Counted from the stretch's first letter, positions 25,647-38,168 are shown. The stretch: DNA of 64,000 bases from CADCTB01 sp964479465 (GCA_964479465.1 CAYZMG010000002.1:1-64000); one strand, 5' to 3'. Notes: a model not told the origin generated them from the sequence alone. Made by a program: numbers and translations.

Positions 25647-27322
25647 GAAGCAGGCACCGGACGGGCGGCGACCAGCACGATGTCGCCCAGCCAGCCCATG
25701 GGGACCTTGGGATCGACCACTTTCGAGGCCGCGGCGGCCGCCTTCGCCAGGGCGCCGTGGCTGGGCCCGGCCCGGTGGGCGATGTAGGACAGGTGAAAGG
25801 ACCGGGGCACGACGGTCCACTCCACCATGTCGAACCCCGCTTCGCGGAGAACGGCCTCGAGCGTGCGGGGGGTGAAGTAGAAGAGGTGGGACCGGATGAA
25901 CCACGGCCACTCCCCCTTGCGCACCCGGGCGTGGAGGCCGGCGGCGTTCACCGTCGAGAGGATCAGCAGGCCCTCGTCGTCGAGCAGTGGGCGCAGCGCC
26001 TTGAGGGCGGATACCGGGTCGACGAGGTGCTCGAGCACGTCGAACATGGCCACCACGTCGGCGCTGCCCTCGGGTTCGTCCAGCGACTCGATCGTCCCCT
26101 GGCGTAGGTTGACGCCGAACCGCTTGCGGCCTTGCTGGACCGCCCACGCCGACGGCTCCACGCCCCGCGCCTCCCAGCCGTGCTCCTTGGCCACGCTGAG
26201 GAACAGCCCGACGTTGGCTCCGATCTCCAGCAGGCGCCGGCCTCGCACCGGGTGGCCGGCCATCGCCGTGGCGAACCATGCGAACACCTCGCGCCGCGAC
26301 GGCTCCTCGTCGAGGTAGGTGGGATCGACGACGTCGGCGTAGTTGGCCAGGATCTCGTCGGGCTCGATGGGCGCCACCGCGCTGAGCAGGCCGCAGTCGC
26401 GGCACTGGATGATGTCGTCATGGGCCGACAGGCCGTCGGTGGTGCAGGCGAACTCCTCGACCGGCGGCCGGCCGGACGCGTTGGCCGGGTAGACGAGGAC
26501 GTGCTCCTTCCCGCCGCAGAGCACGCAGGCGTGGATGACCGGCGGGCCGGCGGGGACCGTGACCGGTTGGGACCGGCGGGGTGGCACCACGGGCGAGCGC
26601 TGGCCCCGGCGCCCCCGCTTGGCCACTGCGACGGTGCAGTACCTGATGCTCTCGGCCACGTACTGCATCGAGCGCCGGATGGAGATCGACGACGACTCCT
26701 CGGTGTAGCGGGTCGGGATGGGCACCTCGACCACCCGCTGGCCGGTGGTGACTGCGTCGATCAGCAGCTGGGAGTCGAAGGCGAAGTCGTCGGAGTAGCG
26801 AAGGAACGGCAGCGAGAGCAGGCACTCGCGGGTGTAGGCCCGCAAGCCACTGTGGGTCTCGGTGAAGCGCGATCCGAGGAGGAGGTTCTCGACGGTGGTG
26901 CTCACCCGGTTCCCGAGGTAGCGGTACAGCGGCATGCCGCCGCCCCGGGGGTCGCCGAGGCCGGCGAAGCGCGACCCGAAGGTCATGTCGGCGTCGCCGG
27001 CGAGGATCGGTGCGGTGAGTAGCGGGACGGCGGCAGGATCGTACTGATAGTCGGGGTGCACCATGACCACGATGTCGGCGCCGTCGCGCAGGGCCTCGGT
27101 GTAGCAGGTCTTCTGGTTGCCCCCGTATCCCCGGTTGACCGTGTGGACGACCACTTGGATGCCCAGGGCGCGAGCGATCGTGACCGTCTGGTCGGGGCTG
27201 GCGTCGTCGACGAGGATGACCTTGTCGGCCGCGCCTGGCGGGAGGGCGGCCACCGTCTTGGCCAGCGTGCGCTCGGCGCAGTAGGCGGGAAGGGTGACCA
27301 CGATCTTGGGCCGCTTTGTCAC
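25643..27322 (-). CDS. Fused family 2 glycosyltransferase and SAM-dependent methyltransferase
   Basis: The 559-residue protein starts at GTG 27322 (VTKRPKIVVTLPAYCAERT). Residues 1 to about 240 are a GT2 domain with ILVDDASPDQT and MVHPDYQYDP. A basic Pro-rich linker follows, then a zinc-ribbon-like module (CVLCGG and IIQCRDCGLLS) and a class I methyltransferase (LLEIGANVGLFLSVAKEHG, DVVAMFDVLEHLVDP). The zinc-plus-methyltransferase half resembles sugar C-methyltransferases. The fusion may add and methylate a sugar on a surface glycan or lipid. Its start overlaps the stop of the DUF2079 gene by four bases, so they are coupled. Confidence 0.85.
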   Translation of the reverse strand: MTKRPKIVVTLPAYCAERTLAKTVAALPPGAADKVILVDDASPDQTVTIARALGIQVVVHTVNRGYGGNQKTCYTEALRDGADIVVMVHPDYQYDPAAVPLLTAPILAGDADMTFGSRFAGLGDPRGGGMPLYRYLGNRVSTTVENLLLGSRFTETHSGLRAYTRECLLSLPFLRYSDDFAFDSQLLIDAVTTGQRVVEVPIPTRYTEESSSISIRRSMQYVAESIRYCTVAVAKRGRRGQRSPVVPPRRSQPVTVPAGPPVIHACVLCGGKEHVLVYPANASGRPPVEEFACTTDGLSAHDDIIQCRDCGLLSAVAPIEPDEILANYADVVDPTYLDEEPSRREVFAWFATAMAGHPVRGRRLLEIGANVGLFLSVAKEHGWEARGVEPSAWAVQQGRKRFGVNLRQGTIESLDEPEGSADVVAMFDVLEHLVDPVSALKALRPLLDDEGLLILSTVNAAGLHARVRKGEWPWFIRSHLFYFTPRTLEAVLREAGFDMVEWTVVPRSFHLSYIAHRAGPSHGALAKAAAAASKVVDPKVPMGWLGDIVLVAARPVPAS

Positions 27323-28851
27323 GGCGTGCCCGCCGGCGGTCGCACTCGTTCGGCCACCACGATGTCGTCCTTGTCGAACCGGATCTCGAACTCCGAGGTC
27401 AGGAGCTGGCTCAGCAGGGCCTTGTCGTCGGTGTTCAGCAACGTGCGGTCCAGCGCGAGCCACCTGACGTCGGCCGGGTCGTGGAGATTCTCGCCGTCGA
27501 CGCCCCAGTTGATTGGCTTCCACGGCACCGGGTACTCGTAGATGCTAACCCGCCGCGACAGGTGGGGCACCAGGTAGTAGATGGCGCTGACTGATGCCCC
27601 CTCGGGAACCATGTCGACCGCCGCCTGCTTGGACTCCCGTCGGGGATCGGCGCCCTGCGCCCAGAGTCCGCTGTGGTACTTCACGCTGATGGGCGAAGGC
27701 CCCCACGCCACCGTGGAGGCCAGGGAGGTGGCGAGAAGCAGGCCGACGAAGAACCGCTTCAGCGACGCCGTGCTGCTCAGGTTGGCGACCGCCTCGACCG
27801 TGGCCAGGATGATGCCGGTCAGCACCAACGCCGCGTAGTGGTAGCGGATCTCGCGCTGGTACGGGAAGGTCGACAGCACGTTGATGGCCAGCATGGGGCC
27901 GGCGATGAGGAGCGTTGAGATAGACCCGAAGCACAGGAACGCCACCGGGGTGAACATCATCCGGTAGTAGTCCATGCGGTCCGGGAGGGTAGCGGTGTCG
28001 AACGCCCGGCCAGGGTGGACGACCACGTTCTTGGCCACCTCGAGGGGCGAGGAGCCGAACTCGCCGAAGAATGTGTCGTAGAAGGCCTTGATGCCGTTGA
28101 CATGGGGGAGGATCACCCTGGTCACGAGAACGAACCACAGTGCCGACGCGCCGGCCACGATGGCGCCGATGCGGCGGTCGCCCCAGCGCACGATGAGCAC
28201 GCCGAGGACAGCCATCGACAGGGCGACGTCCTCCTTGCAGGCCACTGCCAGCACCGCGGCCAGGGCGAACCACTTCCAACGCCCGGTGCGCGCCGCCCAG
28301 TAGGCGAACAGGAAGGGAGCGATGGCCAGCGCGTCGGGGTGGAAGTACTCCCAGACCAGGAACTGGTAGGTGGGGTTGAGCAGGAGGACGCCGGCCAGGC
28401 CCACCGCCAGCCACCGGTCGTGCAGGCGGTCCCGGGCCAGCAGGTAGATGGCGATGGCGCCCGATGCCTGGGCCGCCACCTGCACGAACAGGAGGAACTC
28501 CGGACCGGCGCCGAGCCAGTAGAACGGCGCCAGGAGGACGAGGGCGTAGTTCCCGTGGAACCCCCAGAAGTGGAGGCCCCGGATGGTCATGAAGGGTTCC
28601 TTGAACTGGGAGAGGAGCCAGACCACCTGGTCGTAGACGCCGAGGTCGAAGCCGAACGTGGCGAAGCGGGTGTGACGCTCCCAGCCGAGGCGGAGGAAGA
28701 TCAGCGACCAGACGACGATCATGGCGCCGAGGGTCCATCGCACCGGGTCCCGGCGCTTCAGCCACTGGACGAGCGCATCGAAGTCGACCTGATCAGCCGG
28801 CACGTCCGCATGCGGCGTCCGGGGGGGTGCGGGGAGAACCACGGCCGACAT
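27319..28851 (-). CDS. DUF2079 polytopic membrane protein
   Basis: The 510-residue protein starts at ATG 28851 (MSAVVLPAPPRTP). It has about ten membrane helices and the DUF2079 landmarks FATFGFDLGVYDQVVWLLSQ and GFHGNYALVLLAPFYWLG near the N-terminus, then WEYFHPDALAIAPFLF. The acidic residues after helix 1 resemble GT-C enzymes, so a membrane glycosyltransferase role is plausible but unproven. The soluble C-terminus includes VSAIYYLVPHLSRR. It is coupled to the GT2-methyltransferase and divergent from secA with 135 bases between starts. Confidence 0.85.
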   Translation of the reverse strand: MSAVVLPAPPRTPHADVPADQVDFDALVQWLKRRDPVRWTLGAMIVVWSLIFLRLGWERHTRFATFGFDLGVYDQVVWLLSQFKEPFMTIRGLHFWGFHGNYALVLLAPFYWLGAGPEFLLFVQVAAQASGAIAIYLLARDRLHDRWLAVGLAGVLLLNPTYQFLVWEYFHPDALAIAPFLFAYWAARTGRWKWFALAAVLAVACKEDVALSMAVLGVLIVRWGDRRIGAIVAGASALWFVLVTRVILPHVNGIKAFYDTFFGEFGSSPLEVAKNVVVHPGRAFDTATLPDRMDYYRMMFTPVAFLCFGSISTLLIAGPMLAINVLSTFPYQREIRYHYAALVLTGIILATVEAVANLSSTASLKRFFVGLLLATSLASTVAWGPSPISVKYHSGLWAQGADPRRESKQAAVDMVPEGASVSAIYYLVPHLSRRVSIYEYPVPWKPINWGVDGENLHDPADVRWLALDRTLLNTDDKALLSQLLTSEFEIRFDKDDIVVAERVRPPAGTP

Positions 28852-28939
28852 TGTGTCGTGCCGGCACCGCCAAGGGATGACGGGTTTCACGCCGGCGCGG
28901 CTCCGCCGCAAGGAGAACATGTGCCGGCGGGAAGGGCGA

Positions 28940-28957
28940 GAGCCCCGCAAGGGGCTC
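28940..28957 (+). promoter_or_regulatory. GNRA-capped hairpin in secA leader
   Basis: GAGCCCC (28940-28946) pairs perfectly with GGGGCTC (28951-28957), closed by a GCAA tetraloop of the stable GNRA class. It lies 30 bases before the secA start. No terminator is expected there, so it could stabilise the leader or modulate translation. Confidence 0.4.
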
Positions 28958-28986
28958 ACGCATTTCTCGCCGGTAGACTCGGTGCC

Positions 28987-31719
<2,733 letters not shown>

Positions 31720-31721
31720 AC

Positions 31722-31752
31722 GCCGGCGCCCCGGGCGCCGGCCCCGAAGGGG
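31722..31752 (+). promoter_or_regulatory. Tandem hairpins between secA and prfB, second over the ribosome site
   Basis: GCCGGCGCC (31722-31730) pairs perfectly with GGCGCCGGC (31734-31742) across a CCG loop. A second small stem, CCCC (31742-31745) with GGGG (31749-31752), shares base 31742 and buries the AAGGGG ribosome site of prfB. The first could end secA transcripts; the two compete by one base pair. Confidence 0.45.
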
Positions 31753-31755
31753 ATC

Positions 31756-32862
31756 ATGCGCGACCTGACTGCTGATCTCGCCGAGCTTCACCGCCGGCTC
31801 TCCGAGTCGGCAAAGGATCTGGAGCTCGACGCCAAGCGGGCGCGCCTGGCCGAACTCGAGACCAAGGCATCCGATCCCTCGCTGTGGGACGACCCGAACC
31901 AGGCGCGCAAGGTGACGTCCGAGCTGGCACTGATGAAGGACGACATCGACCTGCTCGAGGGGCTCGAGGCGCGCCTCTCCGACGTGGAAGTGCTCTTCGA
32001 GCTCAGCCGTGAGGAGGCCGACGACTCGGTCGAGGCCGAGGTGGAGGGCGGGCTGGCGGCACTCATCAAGGAGTTCGACAAGCTGGAGCTGCGGTCGCTG
32101 TACTCGGGGGAGCACGACGAGCGCGACGCCGTGTGTGAGGTGCACTCCGGCGCCGGCGGCACCGATGCCCAGGACTGGGCCGAGATGCTGCTGCGCATGT
32201 ACCTGCGGTGGGCGGAGCGGCGCGGGCTCAGCGTCGAGCTGGAGGAGGTGACGGCCGGCCAGGAGGCAGGGATCACGTCGGCCACGCTCATCGTGCGAGG
32301 CCGCTTCGCCTACGGGCTGCTCGTGGGAGAGAAGGGCGTCCACCGGCTCGTGCGCATCTCCCCGTTCGACTCCCAGGCCCGCCGCCACACCGCCTTCGCC
32401 TCGTTCGAGGCCGTGCCCTTCCTGGACGAGGCGTCCGAGGAGGTGGTGATCGACGAGAAGGATCTGCGCATCGACACCTATCGGTCCTCCGGCGCCGGCG
32501 GTCAGCACGTCAACGTCACCGATTCGGCGGTGCGCATCACCCACATCCCCACCAACATCGTCGTGTCCTGCCAGAATCAGCGCAGCCAGCACCAGAACAA
32601 GGACGTGGCCATGAAGATCCTGGCCGCCAAGCTGGCGGAGAAGGCCAGGGAGGAGCGCCGGGACGAACTGGCCGCCATCGCCGGCGAGCAGCGAGAGGTC
32701 ACCTGGGGCAGCCAGATCCGCTCCTACGTCCTCCAGCCCTACCAGATGGTCAAGGATCTGCGCACTGGTCACGAGTCCGGCAACGTCAGCGCCGTCCTCG
32801 ACGGCGACCTCGACGGCTTCATGGAGGCCTACCTGCGCTGGCGGAAGCGTCCGAGCGAGTGA
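31756..32862 (+). CDS. prfB: Peptide chain release factor 2
   Basis: RF2 ends translation at UGA and UAA. The 368-residue protein carries the SPF codon-recognition motif (RISPFDSQ, about 202-204) and the catalytic GGQ (SSGAGGQHVN, about 248-250). The frame is continuous from the ATG at 31756, so the programmed +1 frameshift used for autoregulation in many bacteria is absent. The ribosome site AAGGGG lies within a small hairpin. Gene order secA-prfB-ftsE-ftsX is common in Actinobacteria. Confidence 0.96.
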   Translation: MRDLTADLAELHRRLSESAKDLELDAKRARLAELETKASDPSLWDDPNQARKVTSELALMKDDIDLLEGLEARLSDVEVLFELSREEADDSVEAEVEGGLAALIKEFDKLELRSLYSGEHDERDAVCEVHSGAGGTDAQDWAEMLLRMYLRWAERRGLSVELEEVTAGQEAGITSATLIVRGRFAYGLLVGEKGVHRLVRISPFDSQARRHTAFASFEAVPFLDEASEEVVIDEKDLRIDTYRSSGAGGQHVNVTDSAVRITHIPTNIVVSCQNQRSQHQNKDVAMKILAAKLAEKAREERRDELAAIAGEQREVTWGSQIRSYVLQPYQMVKDLRTGHESGNVSAVLDGDLDGFMEAYLRWRKRPSE

Positions 32863-33007
32863 CGGAAAGACCTCCCAGCGTGCTCATATATGTCCGCAGT
32901 ACTGGCGGCGCGCATCGAGCGTCGTTACCATTGGCCTTCGTGCTTCCTGCCAGCTGGCGTGGGGCCCCGGGGGGGGAGTCGCACCGACCCATGATCCGAG
33001 TGTCGAC

Positions 33008-33694
33008 GTGATCCGACTTCGCGACGTCAACAAGACGTACAAGGGGAACGTCGTCGCCCTGCGCGACGTCTCGCTCGACATCGCCAAGCAGGAGTTCGTC
33101 TTCGTCGTCGGGCCCACGGGCTCCGGCAAGTCGACGCTCATCCGCCTCCTCATCAAGGAGGAGAAGCCCGACAGCGGTCGCATCTGGGTGGCGGGCAAGG
33201 ACATCGGCCAGCTCAGCTCGTGGAAGGTGCCGCTGCTGCGGCGCAACATCGGCTGTGTTTTCCAGGACTTCAAGCTGCTGCCGAGCAAGACGGCCTATGA
33301 GAACGTGGCCTTCGCCCTCGAGGTGATCGGCCGCCCGCCGCACGTCATCAAGCAGCAGGTGCCGCAGGTCCTCGACCTGGTCGGCCTCACCAAGAAGCGC
33401 GACCACTTCCCCAACGAGATGTCCGGCGGTGAGCAGCAGCGGGTATCTATCGCCCGGGCCTTCGTGAACCGGCCCCTCATCCTGCTGGCCGACGAGCCCA
33501 CGGGAAACCTCGACCCCAGCACCTCTGTCGGCATCATGCGCCTGCTCGACCGGATCAACCGCACCGGCACCACCGTGGTGATGTCGACGCACGACTCCAG
33601 CATCGTGGACACCATGCGCCGGCGGGTGGTCGAGCTCGACCGCGGCGTCATCGTGCGGGACCAGGCCCGTGGTGTGTACGGAGCCTTTACGTGA
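33008..33694 (+). CDS. ftsE: Cell division ABC transporter ATPase FtsE
   Basis: The 228-residue ABC ATPase pairs with FtsX and transmits cytosolic ATP hydrolysis to peptidoglycan hydrolases outside the membrane. It shows Walker A GPTGSGKST (35-43), signature MSGGEQQRVSIARA and Walker B LILLADEPTGNLDP. The GTG start at 33008 gives MIRLRDVNKTYKG. A 145-base gap separates it from prfB, leaving room for its own promoter. Unusually it is separated from ftsX by 98 bases containing two hairpins. Confidence 0.95.
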   Translation: MIRLRDVNKTYKGNVVALRDVSLDIAKQEFVFVVGPTGSGKSTLIRLLIKEEKPDSGRIWVAGKDIGQLSSWKVPLLRRNIGCVFQDFKLLPSKTAYENVAFALEVIGRPPHVIKQQVPQVLDLVGLTKKRDHFPNEMSGGEQQRVSIARAFVNRPLILLADEPTGNLDPSTSVGIMRLLDRINRTGTTVVMSTHDSSIVDTMRRRVVELDRGVIVRDQARGVYGAFT

Positions 33695-33712
33695 TCCTGC
33701 TCCGGGCACCCG

Positions 33713-33764
33713 GGTCCTTCGGACCGCGCCCCTCGCTGCCGGCGGGGGCCCCTACCCCGCCGGC
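33713..33764 (+). promoter_or_regulatory. Two tandem hairpins between ftsE and ftsX
   Basis: The first is GGTCC (33713-33717) with GGACC (33721-33725) and a TTC loop. The second is a perfect 10-bp stem, GCCGGCGGGG (33738-33747) with CCCCGCCGGC (33755-33764), and a 7-base loop. Neither has a T-tract. They lie inside an operon where ftsE and ftsX normally abut, suggesting attenuation or differential mRNA stability. Confidence 0.5.
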
Positions 33765-33792
33765 GAGCCAGACCCTGTGGAGTGTCTCCTAG

Positions 33793-34686
33793 TTGGCTGT
33801 CAACCTCGAGTACGTCTTCCGCGAGACCGTTTCGAACCTGAAGCGCAACGTGTCCATGGCCTCGGCCGCCCTCCTCACCGTTGCGGTGTCGCTGACCCTC
33901 GTCGGTGGTGCCCTGCTGGTGAAGCGGGGGGTCGACCGGGCGACGGTGCAGTGGAAGGGAAACGTCGAGCTTTCGATCTTCATGAAGGCCGACGCATCGG
34001 CGCCTGAGTCCGAAGCCATCGACCGCCAGCTGAAGAGCATGCCGGAGGTCAGGAGCTACCGGTACGTCAGCAAGCCGGAGGCGTTCGAGGAGTTCAAGCA
34101 GATTTTCGCCAACGAGCCCGACGTGCGGGAGAGCCTCACCGTCGAGCAGATCCCGCCGTCGTACCGGGTGGTGCCGCGCGAGGCCGAGCAGACCAAGATC
34201 ATCGGCCAGCGCTTCGAGGACACCGCCGGCGTCTTCCGCGTGAGCTACGCCAAGGAGGAGGTCGACGCCCTGGTGTCGGTCACCAACTTCCTCCAGATCA
34301 TGCTGTGGGGCATCGCCGCCGTGCTGCTGGCGGCGGCGTCGCTGCTGATCCTGAACACCATCCGCATGGCGATCTTTGCCCGCCGGCGTGAGGTGGCGGT
34401 GATGAAGTTGGTGGGTGCCACCAACTGGTTCATCCGCATCCCGTTCATGCTGGAGGGGATGCTCCAGGGCCTCGCCGGGGCCACGATGGCCTTCGGGGTG
34501 GTCTGGATCGGGCGTGATCTGGTGCAGGACCGAATCTCCGGCGCCAACAACGATGTTCAGCTTTTCAAGCAGTTCCTCGTCACCGGGGCTGACGTCACGG
34601 GCACGGGAATCCTTCTCCTGATGGTGGGTGTGGTGGTGGGCACGGTTGGTTCGGCGCTGGCGGTCAGCCGGTTCCTCGACGTTTAA
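33793..34686 (+). CDS. ftsX: Cell division protein FtsX
   Basis: The 297-residue membrane partner of FtsE has a first helix near 22-42 (SAALLTVAVSLTLVGGALLV) and an extracytoplasmic domain (VELSIFMKADAS to FRVSYAKEEV). Three C-terminal helices follow, with IFARRREVAVMKLVGATNWFI between the first two, the standard FtsX/MacB-like order. It starts at TTG 33793. The extracytoplasmic loop is the part that contacts the hydrolase encoded next door. Confidence 0.94.
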   Translation: MAVNLEYVFRETVSNLKRNVSMASAALLTVAVSLTLVGGALLVKRGVDRATVQWKGNVELSIFMKADASAPESEAIDRQLKSMPEVRSYRYVSKPEAFEEFKQIFANEPDVRESLTVEQIPPSYRVVPREAEQTKIIGQRFEDTAGVFRVSYAKEEVDALVSVTNFLQIMLWGIAAVLLAAASLLILNTIRMAIFARRREVAVMKLVGATNWFIRIPFMLEGMLQGLAGATMAFGVVWIGRDLVQDRISGANNDVQLFKQFLVTGADVTGTGILLLMVGVVVGTVGSALAVSRFLDV

Positions 34687-34748
34687 AGGCACGACGGCGC
34701 GGCGCCGACTGAATTCACGGGGTTTGGCCTGTTGCAGGAGTGGCTGGT

Positions 34749-36083
34749 GTGACTAGCGTGGCCAAAGTGAGCGGGAGGAGGCGTGGTGAGGTCGCGCTGG
34801 CCGTGACGCTCGTCATCGCCGCCCTCGCCTTCGGCGGCGGCGCCGGCGCCCAGACCTCGGCGGACAAGAGCAAAATTGATCAGGAGATCGACGCCACCAA
34901 GAAACAGGTCGACACTGCATCGGCTGAGGAGCAGCGCCTGCTCGGCCTCATCGAGGCGTCGACGGCCCGCAAGACCGCCCTCGACGCCAAAGTGGCTGGC
35001 TTCGACAGCCAGATCGCCACGGTCCAGCGCCAGCTCGACACCGCCCAGTCCAAGCTGGCCGCACTGGAAGCCCAGCAGCGGGCGACAGAGGTTCGCCTCG
35101 ACGAGGCCAAGCAGGCACTGCTCCTGGCCAAGGAGGAACTCGGCCGCCAGGCCATAGCCGCCTACACCGGCCAGTCCGAGGCCGCCAGCTACGCCTCCAT
35201 GCTCCTCAAGGCCAACAGCCTTGGTGACCTGGCGTCGAAGCGCTCCTACATGCGGGCCGTGGTCGGCTCCCAGACCGAGGCCATTGCCGCCACCGAGCGG
35301 CTGCGCGACGAGGTCGGCGACCTCGGCAAGCAGCTCGACGCGTCGAAGTCGGAGGCCCAGGGTCAGCGCGACGTCGTCGCCGGCCAGCGGGCCGGCCTGC
35401 AGGCCAGTCGCGACGCCCAGGCCGCGGCGCGCGCCGAGGTGGCGGCCGAGATCGCCCAGACCGATGAGCTCAAGGGCGAGGTCGTCGCCCGCAAGGTGGA
35501 GTTCGAAGCCCACCTCGAGTCTCTCGAAGAAGAGTCGGCGGCCATCGCCGAGACGCTGCGCCGGCGCCAGGCCGAAGCGGAGGCCGCCGCCGCAGCAGCG
35601 GCGGCCCGGGCCGCCACCAGCACCACCACTCCGGCGGCGGCCACGCCGAGCGGCGGTAGTCCCGGGACCACCGCGGCCGCGGCGCCCACCAAGGCACCCG
35701 GCCGGCTCCTGACCCCGGTCCCCGGGGCGCCGATCACCTCCCCGTACGGGTACCGGATCCACCCCATCTACGGGACCTCCCGCCTGCATACCGGCATCGA
35801 CTACGGCGCCAGCTCGGGCACGCCGATCCGGGCCTCGGCCGACGGCGTGGTGGTCAGCGCCAGCTGGTTCGGCGGATACGGCAACGCCACCATCATCGAC
35901 CACGGCGGCGGCATCGCCACCCTGGTCGGCCACCAGTCGTCCATGTCTGTGTCGGCGGGCCAGAAGGTGACCCAGGGCCAGACCATCGGCCGGGTGGGCT
36001 GCACCGGCGACTGCACGGGCCCCCACGTCCACTTCGAAGTCCGGGTCAACGGAGACCCGGTGAATCCGGCGAACTACTTCTGA
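34749..36083 (+). CDS. M23 peptidoglycan endopeptidase with coiled coil (EnvC/RipC-like)
   Basis: The product has 444 residues. A signal peptide (ALAVTLVIAALAFGGGAGAQ) is followed by long coiled coils (about 30-290, rich in KxxLDxxxA-type heptads) and an Ala/Pro/Thr linker. The M23 domain has HTGIDYG and HVHFEV, whose His and Asp residues bind zinc. It cleaves peptidoglycan at the septum when activated by FtsEX through its coiled coil; position right after ftsX fits that. GTG 34749 is preferred over 34740 because CAGGAG is eight bases upstream of it. Its stop abuts the convergent GNAT stop (shared TGATCA). Confidence 0.92.
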   Translation: MTSVAKVSGRRRGEVALAVTLVIAALAFGGGAGAQTSADKSKIDQEIDATKKQVDTASAEEQRLLGLIEASTARKTALDAKVAGFDSQIATVQRQLDTAQSKLAALEAQQRATEVRLDEAKQALLLAKEELGRQAIAAYTGQSEAASYASMLLKANSLGDLASKRSYMRAVVGSQTEAIAATERLRDEVGDLGKQLDASKSEAQGQRDVVAGQRAGLQASRDAQAAARAEVAAEIAQTDELKGEVVARKVEFEAHLESLEEESAAIAETLRRRQAEAEAAAAAAAARAATSTTTPAAATPSGGSPGTTAAAAPTKAPGRLLTPVPGAPITSPYGYRIHPIYGTSRLHTGIDYGASSGTPIRASADGVVVSASWFGGYGNATIIDHGGGIATLVGHQSSMSVSAGQKVTQGQTIGRVGCTGDCTGPHVHFEVRVNGDPVNPANYF

Positions 36084-36761
36084 TCAGCCCCGCTGGCGGA
36101 GGCGCAGGATGGGCGCCGGCGGCGGGCCGATCCATTCCTCGATCAGCTGCTGGCCCCGCTCCGCCCACTCCTCGGCGGTGAGGGCGTAGCGGATGTGGTC
36201 CTCCCACCTACCGTTGATCGCCAGGTAGCGGACGGCGATCCCCTCGTCGCGCAGCTCGAGCTTCTCGACCACTCGTCTGCTGGCGGTGTTGCGGGGGATG
36301 ATGGCGACCTGGAGGCGGTGCAGGCGGAGATCCTCGAAGGCGAAGCGGGCGACCGTGACCAGCGACTCGGGGACGTACCCGTTGCCGGCTTGGGCCTCGT
36401 CGATCCAGTAGCCGACGTAGGTGTTCTGGAACGGGCCCCGCTGGACGCCCGACAGGTTGATCTCGCCGGCCAGGGCCCACGCCTCCCCATGCGCTCGATG
36501 GCCGGCGCTGCTCACGAAGATGCCGAACCCGTACCCGGTGCCGAGCTGCCACTCCCGCTCCCGGGCGCCGCAGCGGGCGTTGAAGGCCGGCTTGCTCTCG
36601 GTGTCGTCGGGCTGGCCCGGCGGCGGCTTCGGCTCCCATTTCAGCAGCCAGTTCCGGTTGCGCTGGCGGACCTCGCGCCAGCCGTCGAAGTCGCCGAGGA
36701 CCAAGGGCCGGAGGAGGACGCGCTTGGCGCGTAGCTGGGTGGGAAGGGGGCCGGGGGCCAC
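36084..36761 (-). CDS. GNAT-family N-acetyltransferase (RimJ/RimL-like)
   Basis: The 225-residue enzyme transfers acetyl groups from acetyl-CoA. The opening RVLLRPLVLGDFDGWREVRQRN is typical of RimJ-like proteins, as are VGYWIDEAQAGNGYVPESL (CoA pyrophosphate loop region) and LHRLQVAIIPRNTASRRVVEKL. Substrates in this class include N-termini of ribosomal proteins and small amines. The likely start is GTG 36761, eleven bases after the end of the Ppx/GppA gene on the same strand. Confidence 0.85.
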   Translation of the reverse strand: MAPGPLPTQLRAKRVLLRPLVLGDFDGWREVRQRNRNWLLKWEPKPPPGQPDDTESKPAFNARCGAREREWQLGTGYGFGIFVSSAGHRAHGEAWALAGEINLSGVQRGPFQNTYVGYWIDEAQAGNGYVPESLVTVARFAFEDLRLHRLQVAIIPRNTASRRVVEKLELRDEGIAVRYLAINGRWEDHIRYALTAEEWAERGQQLIEEWIGPPPAPILRLRQRG

Positions 36762-36771
36762 GGCGGCGACT

Positions 36772-37683
<912 letters not shown>

Positions 37684-37725
37684 TGACGCACCATCCTTCG
37701 GATGGCGCCCAGTGAATGCTTGCTG

Positions 37726-37746
37726 GACCGGCCTCCCGGGCCGGTC
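37726..37746 (-). terminator. Hairpin at the end of the DUF501 gene
   Basis: GACCGGCC (37726-37733) pairs perfectly with GGCCGGTC (37739-37746); the outer arm touches the DUF501 stop codon. It lies 43 bases upstream of the ppx start, so it may limit read-through from the eno-ftsB cluster into ppx. Confidence 0.5.
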
Positions 37747-38161
37747 ATGAGAGGTGTTCCTCCACCCACCGTCCGACGGGGTCGTCGCCGCCGGCCAGGT
37801 GCCAGGCATAGTGGGCATGCAGGCACTTCACGCCCTTGCGGGTGCCGGCCACGCCGCCCGAGGGCCTGGGGCCCTGGTGGTCCGCCGGCAGGGCGGCGTC
37901 GCGCTCGGCCGCGTAGCGGGCATGGGCCGCGGCGACCTCCGCCGGGTCGGTGGCGGCCTCGGCGGCCCGCACGCCACCGGCGGCCTCGAGGTGGCTCACC
38001 GTCCGGCGGAGGTCGTCGTCGACCAGCCAGTAGCGCGTGGGCATGGGTGTGCCGTCGGCCATCAGGGGCGCGTTGCGGATCACGACCGGCCGGCCGTCGG
38101 GGCGGCGGACGACCACGTCGAAGTCGCCCTGTGGCTTGCGGCCGAGGAGGAGAGTCACCAC
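37745..38161 (-). CDS. DUF501 protein
   Basis: The product has about 138 residues starting at GTG 38161 or 38158 (VVTLLLGRKPQG). Conserved features of DUF501 are LGRKPQG, VVIRNAPLMADGTPMPTRYWL and, near the end, VKCLHAHYAWHLAGGDDPVG. The usual cysteine pair of the first half is missing here (VVRRPDGRPVVIR), though the later cysteine and histidines remain. DUF501 genes accompany eno, ftsB and ppx across Actinobacteria; function unknown. Confidence 0.82.
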   Translation of the reverse strand: MVTLLLGRKPQGDFDVVVRRPDGRPVVIRNAPLMADGTPMPTRYWLVDDDLRRTVSHLEAAGGVRAAEAATDPAEVAAAHARYAAERDAALPADHQGPRPSGGVAGTRKGVKCLHAHYAWHLAGGDDPVGRWVEEHLS

Positions 38162-38168
38162 AGAGACG

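Noticed and set aside
31756..31850. Possible programmed frameshift in prfB
   Set aside because: The reading frame is continuous from the ATG and no in-frame TGA with a CTT-type slippery site is present near codon 25.
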